A DNA stretch of 64,000 bases from positions 68,174 to 132,173 of the forward strand of contig JAVKDJ010000036.1 of assembly GCA_040222275.1 (NCBI GenBank), in the 5' to 3' direction. This stretch comes from CAXBNB01 sp040222275 (GTDB lineage: Bacteria > Bacteroidota > Bacteroidia > Cytophagales > Cyclobacteriaceae). This document shows positions 42,497-51,664 of the stretch, piece by piece; the first letter of the stretch is position 1; every line of letters begins with the position of its first letter. A program made the position numbers and the translations under genes. The notes under the pieces were generated by a model, which saw only the letters and a program-made list of their open reading frames with translations, was not told the origin of the DNA and ran no database searches.

Positions 42497-42817
42497 ATGA
42501 AAGGGACACATCTTGGGGAATTCGAAGAATTGGTTCTCCTCGTTATTGGGGTATTGAAAGACAATGCCTACAGTATTTCGATAAAGGAAGAATTGAAATC
42601 GAACACAGGTAGAAACCCTAGCATTGGGGCCTTGCACTCGGCCCTCAACAGGCTCCACGAAAAAGGGTACATTACCTCGCATGAAGGTGGTGCTACCACC
42701 GAAAGGGGTGGAAGGCGCAAGAGGTTTTATATCATTACGTCCACTGGTAAGGCAGCAGTGACTAAATCACATGAATTGAGATCGGGGCTATTTAAACTCA
42801 TACCTGGCATGTCCTGA
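42497..42817 (+). CDS. PadR family transcriptional regulator
   Basis: A 106-residue winged-helix regulator: LGEFEELVLLVIGVLKDNAY, then IGALHSALNRLHEKGYITSHEGG and GGRRKRFYIITSTGKAA. PadR repressors often control a neighbouring membrane transporter. It stands three bases ahead of the large permease gene, the usual pairing in Bacteroidota. Confidence 0.93.
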   Translation: MKGTHLGEFEELVLLVIGVLKDNAYSISIKEELKSNTGRNPSIGALHSALNRLHEKGYITSHEGGATTERGGRRKRFYIITSTGKAAVTKSHELRSGLFKLIPGMS

Positions 42818-42820
42818 CCT

Positions 42821-45472
42821 ATGGCCGAGCACCCACCATATGATCCACCAAGATGGGCCAACAAACTGCTGGAATGGTTTTGTTGTCCCGACCACCTCGA
42901 AATGCTCCAGGGCGACCTCTATGAACTGTATCAGGAAAGGGTGAAAAATATGGGTAAAAACCGGGCCCGGTTCTACTATATTTTCGATGTAGTGGACTTG
43001 TTTAGGCCTTTTGCCATCAATCGCGATAGAAATTCACCTTTCAGTTCCCTGACCTTATTGGAAAATTACTTTAAGGTGAGCTATCGCAATTTCCTTCGTC
43101 AAAAAGTGTACAGCTCCATTAATGTGGCAGGTTTGGCCATTGGACTGGCCTGTTTCATCCTTATATTCTTATACATCCGCGACGAGCTTAGCTATGATAA
43201 ATTCCACACAAAACATGATAGGATATACCGCCTGGTGGAGCATTTTGAAAGTGAGGGTGTGGGGGAGCATTCTGCGAGCCAGCCATTTCCTGTCGCCCAT
43301 ACCCTACTCACAGACTTTCCCGGGCAGGTTGAGGAGGTTGTCCGGCTATTTAATTTTCAATCCCCTTCGCTTTCCCTCTCCAACGTTGCAAGGGAAAGGG
43401 AATACAACGAATCACGCATATTTCTTGTAGATTCTACATTCTTCAAGGTATTCGATTTCAAGCTGCTACAGGGTGACATACGCCATGCACTAAGTGAACC
43501 CAATTCAATATTGCTCACCAAAAGCATGGTTGAAAAATACTTTGGCAATGAAGAACCAATGGGCAAAGTACTACAATTTCAGGGCAACCAGGACCTTGTG
43601 GTGAAAGGGGTACTCGAGGACGCACCATTGAATGCACACTTCCAATTCGACTTTCTCATTTCATTTTCCACCCTATACCACCTCCCCAATTTCCATTATA
43701 AAAACAATTGGTACTGGAACCCCTGCTGGACCTATATCCTTTTGAACGAAAACAATGATACCGGGCTGTTGGCCAGTTACTTTCCCGGGTTCATCAAGAA
43801 GTATTTTCCCGAATTCATAAGTGAGGACATCAAACTGGAGCTTCAGCCCTTGGCTGACATCCATCTCAAATCGAAGCTAGACTATGAAATCCAGCCCAAC
43901 AGCAACGAAAGCAATGTCTATGTTTTCAGTGCTGTGGCCATCTTTGTTTTGTTGATTGCGGCCATCAATTTCATCAATCTATCCACAGCCAGGGCAACCA
44001 AGCGGGCCAAAGAAGTGGCCGTGAGGAAATCGCTGGGCAGTGACAAACGACAGCTGGTCAATCAATTTATCTTCGAGTCGATATTCCTTACCTCACTGGC
44101 CGTAGTGATAGCACTTGTCATCGTTTTCTTCGTGATCCCATACTTCAATGTACTTACAGAAAAAGCTATTGGTTTCTCCACATTGCTTGATCCGGGGTAT
44201 GTATTGTTCATAGTGGCGCTCACGCTGGCTGTAGGATTGGTTTCGGGGTTTTACCCGGCTTTCGTATTGTCCTCTTTCAAACCCGTAAAAGTATTGAAAA
44301 GCAACCATGTACCTACGGGCGGACTAAGCTTCAGAAAGGTGCTGGTGGTGCTGCAATTTTCCATCTCTATGATGCTCATTATCGGTACGATTGTGGCCCT
44401 GAACCAACTCACGTTGCTGCAAAATGATGACATTGGGTTTCGCAAAGAACATGTGGTGATGGTACCCGTAATCCGTACACCGATGGCCGGGCATTTTATG
44501 ACCTACAAGCATGAAGCGTTGCAACATCCCGGCATCTTGTCTATTACGGCGGTAGAGGAAATTATTGGGGCCAAACATCAGGTAGGCAATTACAAGTTTG
44601 AGGGTATGGACAAATCCAGGCCATTTCCAAGGCTGATGTTGCATCATCACTTTATCAATACTTTTGATATTACGGTGGTGGCTGGCAGGCCATATTCAGA
44701 AAAATTTGCCACCGACGATTCCATGGCATTGATAGTGAATGAAAAGCTGGTGAAACAAATGGGCTGGAAGTCCAGCCAGGAAGCTGTCGGCAAGGCATTT
44801 AGTCTGGGTGAAGGGCATCACGGAGGAGGCAAAATCATCGGGGTGGTGAAAGATTTCAACTTCGTATCAAAACACCATCCCATATCCCCATTGGTGCTGG
44901 ACCTCAACACCATACCCTATTCCTTCAACCTATTCATAAAATACATGGCTGTGCGCGTGCATGGCAATGATCTCCATGCCTCCCTGGATGTCTTGCGCTC
45001 CACCTGGGAAAAACTGATGCCAGAACGTCCGTTTGACTACTTCTTCCTCGATGACCGCCTCAACGACTCGTACCGGGCGGAGCAAAAACTCAGCGATGTA
45101 GCTGGAATATTTTCCTTTCTTGCCATACTTGTGGCCTGCCTTGGGCTGTTTGGCCTGGCTACATTTGCCACTGAACAGCGTTCTAAAGAAATTGGCATAA
45201 GAAAAGTATTGGGCATCAACAATGGGCAGATCATGGCACTTCTTTCACGGGACTTCCTAATACTCATCCTGATCGCATTTGTGATATCCTGCCCGCTGGC
45301 CTATGTGCTACTCAACCAGTGGCTGGATGGTTTTGCCTATCGCATCAACATTGGGCTATGGCCATTTGTAATTGCCGGTATGGCCACATTTCTGGTGGCA
45401 CTGCTTACCATCTGCTTTCATTCCATGAAGGCCGCACTGGTCAATCCCGCCATGGCTTTGAAATACGAATAA
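42821..45472 (+). CDS. MacB-like ABC transporter permease with prefix domain
   Basis: An 883-residue FtsX/MacB-type permease. An N-terminal prefix domain of about 80 residues (HPPYDPPRWANKLLEWFCCPDHLEML) precedes two FtsX units, each with a helix, a large periplasmic domain and three helices; KEVAVRKSLGSDKRQLVNQFI and KEIGIRKVLGINNGQIMALLS are the two FtsX coupling loops. No ATPase gene is adjacent, so an ATP-binding partner must be encoded elsewhere or these work as stand-alone proteins. Co-transcribed with padR. Confidence 0.92.
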   Translation: MAEHPPYDPPRWANKLLEWFCCPDHLEMLQGDLYELYQERVKNMGKNRARFYYIFDVVDLFRPFAINRDRNSPFSSLTLLENYFKVSYRNFLRQKVYSSINVAGLAIGLACFILIFLYIRDELSYDKFHTKHDRIYRLVEHFESEGVGEHSASQPFPVAHTLLTDFPGQVEEVVRLFNFQSPSLSLSNVAREREYNESRIFLVDSTFFKVFDFKLLQGDIRHALSEPNSILLTKSMVEKYFGNEEPMGKVLQFQGNQDLVVKGVLEDAPLNAHFQFDFLISFSTLYHLPNFHYKNNWYWNPCWTYILLNENNDTGLLASYFPGFIKKYFPEFISEDIKLELQPLADIHLKSKLDYEIQPNSNESNVYVFSAVAIFVLLIAAINFINLSTARATKRAKEVAVRKSLGSDKRQLVNQFIFESIFLTSLAVVIALVIVFFVIPYFNVLTEKAIGFSTLLDPGYVLFIVALTLAVGLVSGFYPAFVLSSFKPVKVLKSNHVPTGGLSFRKVLVVLQFSISMMLIIGTIVALNQLTLLQNDDIGFRKEHVVMVPVIRTPMAGHFMTYKHEALQHPGILSITAVEEIIGAKHQVGNYKFEGMDKSRPFPRLMLHHHFINTFDITVVAGRPYSEKFATDDSMALIVNEKLVKQMGWKSSQEAVGKAFSLGEGHHGGGKIIGVVKDFNFVSKHHPISPLVLDLNTIPYSFNLFIKYMAVRVHGNDLHASLDVLRSTWEKLMPERPFDYFFLDDRLNDSYRAEQKLSDVAGIFSFLAILVACLGLFGLATFATEQRSKEIGIRKVLGINNGQIMALLSRDFLILILIAFVISCPLAYVLLNQWLDGFAYRINIGLWPFVIAGMATFLVALLTICFHSMKAALVNPAMALKYE

Positions 45473-45521
45473 CGTTTTACCAGCATGGACATTTCCCTTT
45501 TTCCTGATAAAACAAGCCCTC

Positions 45522-45968
45522 CTATCGCTCTTTGTAGCTGTAGGAGGCTGTGCCAATGGCAATGACCTTTTCTTTCTCCCCTTCGTGATACACTTTCATC
45601 TCTGTAAATATCACCCTCGCCCCTGTTTTCACATTCCTGCCTTCTACTATGAGGTTTTTTTGAAATGCCGGACGTAGATAGTTCACATTCATACTGATAG
45701 TAGAGAGGTGGTCGTCAAACCCTTTGAAATTGAGCAGGGCTACTGCCCCACCTGCCGCATCCATGGCGGCTGAAATTATCCCACCGTGAATCCTTTTGTT
45801 CAGGATATCCCCAATCAGCTTTTCATGAAATGGTATTTTGAAGGTGACCAACCCTGGTTGGATTTCAAGCAATTCCAGGCCTATTAAATTATGCATCGGG
45901 ATCATACCCTCAGAAATACGTCTGAGCAGCAACTGGGGGTCGAATTCATTTTTGTTAATGTCAATCAT
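45522..45968 (-). CDS. PaaI family hotdog thioesterase
   Basis: A 148-residue hotdog-fold acyl-CoA thioesterase. The HGGIISAAMDAAGGAVAL helix with its Asp, and the preceding FKIPFHEKLIGDILNKRIHG, are typical of the YbgC/PaaI families. Hydrolyses an acyl-CoA of unknown identity. Alone on the minus strand. Confidence 0.9.
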   Translation of the reverse strand: MIDINKNEFDPQLLLRRISEGMIPMHNLIGLELLEIQPGLVTFKIPFHEKLIGDILNKRIHGGIISAAMDAAGGAVALLNFKGFDDHLSTISMNVNYLRPAFQKNLIVEGRNVKTGARVIFTEMKVYHEGEKEKVIAIGTASYSYKER

Positions 45969-46191
45969 TATACAAAAATACGAATAACTCTACTTTGTCA
46001 CAGTTACCCTTTAAGTCAATGTTTGCCATATCTGTTGACAGGTTGATGTATCCACAAACGATTTCGATTTAGCTTTCCATTTATGGGGACACTAAACGGA
46101 GGTGGGGTTTTATAACTTGACGAAGTAGGGATAATAAAATGCCCCTTTCCTGAATGTCGAAGAGTAGCGGCGGGTCAGTCCGCCAGACGGC

Positions 46192-46617
46192 TTAGTGCTT
46201 TCCTTCCCTTTTGATGATTTCTTCCAGGGTAGCCCCTTTCAGCAAGTCCACCGTTTTGTTTCTCAACTCCAGAAAAACATCCCTGATACCGCAGGTTTCT
46301 TCATCCTTGCATTCTTCACAGCGCTCATAGTACATGTAAGTGACGCAAGGTAACAATGCTATTGGGCCATCAAACAAACGCATCACTTCGGCCATGTGGA
46401 TATCCGTTGGTGACTTGGTCATGTAATACCCACCGCCTTTGCCTTTTTTACTGGCAAGTATTCCCGCCTTTTTCAGGTCCAGCAGGATGGCCTCCAAAAA
46501 CTTCTGTGGAATGCGCTCTGAATCTGCTATCTGGCTTATTAGAATGGGGCCTTCATCCTTCCTTTTGGCGAGGTGCACCAATGCATTGATGGCATATTTT
46601 GTCTTTTTGGAAATCAC
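46192..46617 (-). CDS. Rrf2 family transcriptional regulator
   Basis: A 141-residue Rrf2 regulator: winged helix with ALVHLAKRKDEGPILISQIA and a wing GKGGGYYMTKSP. A cysteine set Cys91, Cys100, Cys103 and Cys109 (CVTY..CEECKDEETCG) could bind an iron-sulfur cluster or act in thiol sensing, as in IscR-like or CymR/NsrR relatives. No cysteine or iron-sulfur genes lie next to it, so the targets are unclear. Confidence 0.92.
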   Translation of the reverse strand: MISKKTKYAINALVHLAKRKDEGPILISQIADSERIPQKFLEAILLDLKKAGILASKKGKGGGYYMTKSPTDIHMAEVMRLFDGPIALLPCVTYMYYERCEECKDEETCGIRDVFLELRNKTVDLLKGATLEEIIKREGKH

Positions 46618-46810
46618 GCGTGCAAAATAACCATACTCCCAGACATTTTCATCTATTTATAGTATTGAGAGGTAAAGACTTAGGGTTCTTTTCAAGATAA
46701 TCAATAAAAAAAGCACCTATTATCGCTCCAAATACTTACCTTTAAAACCAGCACAATCAAGCATATAAGGCATTGTTGTGCCTATTGTACAACGACTAAC
46801 CCAACAAAGA

Positions 46811-47308
46811 ATGGATCAATTAATTGAATTTATAACCAAGATGTTCGATACATCAGACTGGCCCCCCAGATGGGTATGCGGAAAATGGAGTGATTTTCAT
46901 GGTTGGCTGTACATCAGCAGCGACATCATGATTTGGCTGGCCTACTTTCTCATTCCCGTCATCCTGATCTGGTTTATACAACGAAAACCCAATTTGCCAT
47001 TTTTGCCGGTTTTTTATCTTTTTGGGGCTTTTATTCTATTCTGTGGGGCTACCCATATATTGGATGCACTCATGTTTTGGTGGCCTAGTTATAGGCTAAG
47101 TGCCTTGGTTCGACTTGCAACCGCAATAGTAAGTATGCTCACTGTATTTGCTATGATTCGCGATTTGCCAAAAGTGCTAAACTTGCCTGAATATAAGGAT
47201 GACAGTGTTCAAAGTTCGCTAGAAAAACAATTGGCAGAAAAGGATGCCAATATCCGACAGCTCTCCACAGAAATAGAAAAACTGAAGCAAAACCAAATGC
47301 CTTCATAA
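46811..47308 (+). CDS. Stand-alone ethylene-receptor-like membrane sensor domain
   Basis: A 165-residue protein with three membrane helices and a C-terminal coiled coil (QLAEKDANIRQLSTEIEKLK). The membrane part aligns with the ethylene-binding domain of plant ETR1. All the key residues appear: Asp38, Tyr45, Ile48, Pro49, Ile75, Cys78 and His82 correspond to ETR1 Asp25, Tyr32, Ile35, Pro36, Ile62, Cys65 and His69, the last two being copper ligands (FCGATH). The start is ATG at 46811. The kinase gene begins two bases after its stop, suggesting a split receptor. Ligand unproven. Confidence 0.88.
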   Translation: MDQLIEFITKMFDTSDWPPRWVCGKWSDFHGWLYISSDIMIWLAYFLIPVILIWFIQRKPNLPFLPVFYLFGAFILFCGATHILDALMFWWPSYRLSALVRLATAIVSMLTVFAMIRDLPKVLNLPEYKDDSVQSSLEKQLAEKDANIRQLSTEIEKLKQNQMPS

Positions 47309-47309
47309 T

Positions 47310-49862
47310 ATGGAGAAGTGGAAAATCAACTCTACCCTTGTTCTTCTGGCCCTCTTTCTTACGTCGTGCATTTTTATCCTTGATATCAATGTACCCCTAG
47401 GGGTTGCAATTGGGGCTTTGTATTCGCTTATTATCTTATACAGCTGGTTGTTTCCAGGCCGATATTCTACCTTGATCACTGCCATTGTATGTTGCGGTTT
47501 GGTAGTGTTGGGTCAAACATTATCCGAAAATCCCATTGTTGGAAGCCATGCACCTGCGGTAAATAGAATTATTTCAATTATCGTCATTTGGGTGTGTGCG
47601 GCACTTGTAACAATAGCCAAGCGAGGATTCCAAGGTCTGGAGCAAGCCAAGAATAGGCTAGAAGAGCAGGTGGTTTTAAGGACTGGAGCACTTCAAAAAA
47701 GTGAACAGCGCTTGCAACAGATGATTGAACAGGTTCAGGATTATGCCATATTCCTCCTGGACACTGATGGAAATGTTACCACATGGAACCAAGGAGCAGA
47801 AGACATCTTAGGGTATTCTCCTTCAGAGGTTATAGGAAAAGAGTTCAAGGGCCTTTGTACTCAAGAGGGCACCTCCAATGAATCGTATGAAAAGCACCTA
47901 AAAAAAGTTATCTCATTTGGTAAGTCTCAAATCAATGATTGGCGGGTATGCAAGGATGGTAGCCTGCTGTGGGTGGATGAAAGCATCACCGCTATACGTA
48001 ACGATAGGGGACTCATTTCTGGACTGTCTGTGGTGATCCGTAATATTACTGAAAGAAGGAAAACTGAAGAAATGCTGGAGGCTACCAACCAAATGGCTAG
48101 GGTAGGCGGATGGGAGGTGGACCTGATCAAGGAAACTGTGAACTGGTCTTCAGTAACAAAAGAAATACATGAAGTGCCGCAACACTACATACCAGACCTT
48201 GCCACAGGTATAAAGTTCTACAAAGAAGGCAAAAGCCGTGAAACCATCACCGATTTGGTAAATACGGCCATAGAACACGGCACCCCTTTTGACACGAAGC
48301 TCCAGATCATCACAGCCAAGGGAAACGAACGCTGGGTGCGGTCTATTGGCCAGGCCGAGTTTGTAAAAGGTAAGTGCCAGCGGATCTTTGGTACTTTTCA
48401 GGACATCCACGATGAACAGTTGAAAGACCTGAAACTAGCCGAAAGCGAGATATCGCTCAAGCAGGCACAGGCTATTGCCAAAATTGGCAGCTGGGAGTGG
48501 TTTCCTGATACGAATCAGGTAATCTGGTCTGATGAGTTGTTTGCAATATTTGGCATGGGCCGTGAGGAGCACACTGGCAATGTAAAAGACATTTACCAAT
48601 ACGTACACCCTGATGACTTGGAAAGGGTGAAGGCAACAACAGCCAAAGCTGCGGCTACCAAAAAAGCTGTTCCTATTGAATACAGGATCATCACCAAGGA
48701 GGGAGAATTGAAATACATTAGGGGAGAAGGGAGCCAGGTTTTTGATGAGAATGACAACTTGGTCAAGTTTTTTGGCACCCTTCAGGACATCACCGAGCGG
48801 ATCCAACTCGCCACTCAATTGGATAGTTTTTTCAACAATTCCCTGGAGCTGATGTGCATCGCCAACACAGACGGGTACTTTCTGCGGCTCAACCCAAAAT
48901 GGGAACAAATTCTTGGGTACACCGATGAAGAACTCAAATTAAAACCATTTATCGAGTTTGTGCACCCCGAAGACAAGGAGGCCACTATCGCAGAAGCCAG
49001 TAAGCTGGCACAAGGGCATAAAACAATCAGTTTCACCAATCGTTACCAGAAAAAAGATGGCAATTATCTGTGGTTGGAATGGTCATCGGCAGTAGAGGTA
49101 CACAGTGGGCTGCTTTATGCCACAGCCAGGAACATTACAGAAGAAGTAAAAGTTTCCCGTTCACTAAAAATGTATGCCCAGAAACTGGAAGCTAAAAACA
49201 AGGAACTGGAGCAGTTTGCCTATATAGCCAGCCACGACTTACAGGAACCTTTGCGCACCGTGACCAGCTTCACAGAAATGCTGGCACAGGAGTATGAAGA
49301 TAAATTTGATGAGCAGGGAAAAAAAATGATGCACTACATCACCCAGGCTGGCACACGTATGCGACAACTCATCAAAGGCTTGCTCGACTATAGCCGTCTG
49401 GGGCACAATGCCGAACAAAGCGATGTGGATTGCAACCAACTCATTGAATCTGTCAGGGAGGATTTGGCCAAAGCAATGGGCGAACACAAGGCCAGTTTGA
49501 AAGTAAAAAAATTGCCTACCGTAAAAGGTTTCGAAATTGAGTTGAGGCTATTGTTTCAGAACCTGATCAGCAATGCGCTCAAATTTAGCCAACCAGGCAT
49601 ACCGCCCAAAGTGGAAGTGAAGGCTAGAAAAAACAAAGACCACTGGGAATTCAGCGTGAAGGACAATGGGATCGGTATTGCCCCGGCATACAAGGACAAG
49701 ATTTTTCTTATTTTCCAAAGGCTGAACACCAGGGAGGAATATGATGGGACAGGGATTGGACTTGCCAATTGCCGCAAAATTGTGGACCTCCACGACGGGG
49801 AGATTTGGGTGGAATCCGAACCAGGTGCTGGTAGTACTTTTCACTTTACCATACCCATATAG
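47310..49862 (+). CDS. Multi-PAS sensor histidine kinase
   Basis: An 850-residue kinase. Four hydrophobic segments (about 8-105), a coiled-coil linker, then four PAS/PAC units (about 133-255, 260-380, 390-510, 515-625) each ending in an NITER- or DITER-type motif, HisKA with SHDLQEPL (His642) and a HATPase_c domain with NALKFSQ, DNGIGI and GTGIGLANCRK. It has no receiver domain and no response regulator beside it. Its immediate coupling to the ethylene-receptor-like protein suggests that the pair functions as one sensor. Confidence 0.92.
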   Translation: MEKWKINSTLVLLALFLTSCIFILDINVPLGVAIGALYSLIILYSWLFPGRYSTLITAIVCCGLVVLGQTLSENPIVGSHAPAVNRIISIIVIWVCAALVTIAKRGFQGLEQAKNRLEEQVVLRTGALQKSEQRLQQMIEQVQDYAIFLLDTDGNVTTWNQGAEDILGYSPSEVIGKEFKGLCTQEGTSNESYEKHLKKVISFGKSQINDWRVCKDGSLLWVDESITAIRNDRGLISGLSVVIRNITERRKTEEMLEATNQMARVGGWEVDLIKETVNWSSVTKEIHEVPQHYIPDLATGIKFYKEGKSRETITDLVNTAIEHGTPFDTKLQIITAKGNERWVRSIGQAEFVKGKCQRIFGTFQDIHDEQLKDLKLAESEISLKQAQAIAKIGSWEWFPDTNQVIWSDELFAIFGMGREEHTGNVKDIYQYVHPDDLERVKATTAKAAATKKAVPIEYRIITKEGELKYIRGEGSQVFDENDNLVKFFGTLQDITERIQLATQLDSFFNNSLELMCIANTDGYFLRLNPKWEQILGYTDEELKLKPFIEFVHPEDKEATIAEASKLAQGHKTISFTNRYQKKDGNYLWLEWSSAVEVHSGLLYATARNITEEVKVSRSLKMYAQKLEAKNKELEQFAYIASHDLQEPLRTVTSFTEMLAQEYEDKFDEQGKKMMHYITQAGTRMRQLIKGLLDYSRLGHNAEQSDVDCNQLIESVREDLAKAMGEHKASLKVKKLPTVKGFEIELRLLFQNLISNALKFSQPGIPPKVEVKARKNKDHWEFSVKDNGIGIAPAYKDKIFLIFQRLNTREEYDGTGIGLANCRKIVDLHDGEIWVESEPGAGSTFHFTIPI

Positions 49863-50126
49863 CTGGTACCAGAAGTATACCGAAAGGTCTCTTTAGATAT
49901 CCACTTTCTTTTACTCAGGCCACAGAAAAAACGGTGGACAGGCGGGTGTGCATGTAAGTACAATTTTCGAAGTAGGTTAAGACAGGAAACCAAATCGGCA
50001 ACACTTCCCTAATCGGGCACCTCTTTTATAAATATTCTGCCGTATTTACCCATAGCCGGTATATATTTGAACAATAAGGAGACTGGCTGTCTCACCTACG
50101 TATTCACTAGTACCCAATACCAGACA

Positions 50127-51104
50127 ATGAACCCATTATACCAGCAAATAATAGTAGAAACCATCAAAAAGCACCTGGGCAAAAGCCGGGCTGAAAAAAT
50201 CAGCAATTATGCGATTGCCAAGCATTCGATGAAGCTCAAGGTGACCATGATGCGGCTCCTCAAGGATGTTATGTTCATTTCACTGGGCATCCTGGCAGCA
50301 GGTTTTGGCCTCAAAAGCTTCCTGCTGCCCAACGGCTTCATAGATGGCGGGGTGACAGGCATTTCCCTTCTTGTGCGGGCGCTCACCCAGCAGCCCCTGT
50401 CAATACTTATAGTCATCATCAATATTCCATTTATAGTACTTGGATACTTTCAAATTGGCAAGTCCTTCGTTGTGAAAAGTGTGTTGGCCATATTGGGCCT
50501 GGCACTTGCCCTTGAGGGTATCGACTACCCGATCATTACCACGGACAAACTGCTGGTCTCTGTATTTGGGGGATTTTTCCTGGGGGCGGGTATTGGCCTA
50601 TCGGTACGAGGCGGTGGGGTGTTGGATGGCACGGAGGTGCTGGCCATCTACCTGGGCAGAAAAACAGGCCTCACAATCGGTGACCTTATCCTGGTGTTTA
50701 ATATTATCATATTCTCTTCTGCGGCCTACCTCCTCTCCATTGAAACAGCCCTCTACTCTACCCTGACCTATCTGGCTGCCTCCAAAACGGTTGATTTTGT
50801 AATTGAGGGAGTAGAAGAATACATTGGTGTTACCATCATTTCAACCCATACAGAAGAAATAAGGATAATGATTATTGAGAAAATGGGCCGGGGAGTCACC
50901 ATCTATACGGGAAAAAGGGGGTTTGCCAAGCGTGGGGAAACATTGAATGAAACGGACATCATCTACACCGTAATCACGAGGCTTGAGCTTACCAGGCTGC
51001 AAACTGAAATACAAAAGATAGACCCCAATGCTTTTATAGTGATGAACAGTGTGAAGGACCTAAAAGGTGGCATGATCAAAAAAAGGCTTTTTAAGGAGGA
51101 GTGA
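50127..51104 (+). CDS. YitT family membrane protein with DUF2179 domain
   Basis: About 325 residues, five to six helices, with the YitT_membrane motif GFGLKSFLLPNGFIDGGVTGIS and the C-terminal DUF2179 domain (GRGVTIYTGKRGFAKRGETLNETDIIYTVITRLEL). The ATG at 50127 was chosen over a TTG 20 codons upstream. Transport role is suspected but substrate unknown. Confidence 0.9.
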   Translation: MNPLYQQIIVETIKKHLGKSRAEKISNYAIAKHSMKLKVTMMRLLKDVMFISLGILAAGFGLKSFLLPNGFIDGGVTGISLLVRALTQQPLSILIVIINIPFIVLGYFQIGKSFVVKSVLAILGLALALEGIDYPIITTDKLLVSVFGGFFLGAGIGLSVRGGGVLDGTEVLAIYLGRKTGLTIGDLILVFNIIIFSSAAYLLSIETALYSTLTYLAASKTVDFVIEGVEEYIGVTIISTHTEEIRIMIIEKMGRGVTIYTGKRGFAKRGETLNETDIIYTVITRLELTRLQTEIQKIDPNAFIVMNSVKDLKGGMIKKRLFKEE

Positions 51105-51664
51105 TAAAGCAATTGGATTTTTCCCACATGTGCATACTGGGCATTGCCAGTGGAGATAGCCTTGAAAATAAATAAAAAGTCCCGTCAGAGAAACGTAGCA
51201 GATGGCCATGATACAACCTTTTCATTTTTTTAGTTTGGGTCAACACCTGCTGGAATCACCGCTTTCTTACCCTGAATAGTGTTTAAAGCATCTTAAAATA
51301 CCCGGATATTTAACATAGCTCAAGTTTTATGAGAAATATTCAAACCGGTATTTACTGCGCTTTTGGCCTCCCCAACCATTTTATTTTATATCTTTAGGAC
51401 ACTTAAACAAAGTTATACCGGCCAGATTTGTAATCTTCCTGGAAACCCGGGACATTACAATACCTTATTTATGATCTCCAGCGAACACTTCCTATCCCGA
51501 TGCAACCAACTTTCTGCGAACGTGGTAGTCTCGTTTTCGACGGTTTTAAACGATCATTTTATACCAGTATCAGTTGTTAGCACCATCCTTCAAGCTGATA
51601 TGCTGCCCACCATGAATCCAATCTTAACCAGAAATAATTTTTTAACGAAAACCAACCTTTTACC
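51105..51664. other. 560-bp gap upstream of the cfa-like gene
   Basis: No gene is supported. A 101-codon plus-strand frame ending at 51668 has no protein-like pattern. TATCTTTA at about 51389 is one base from the -7 consensus and could start a long leader for the next gene. No riboswitch was recognised. Confidence 0.4.
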
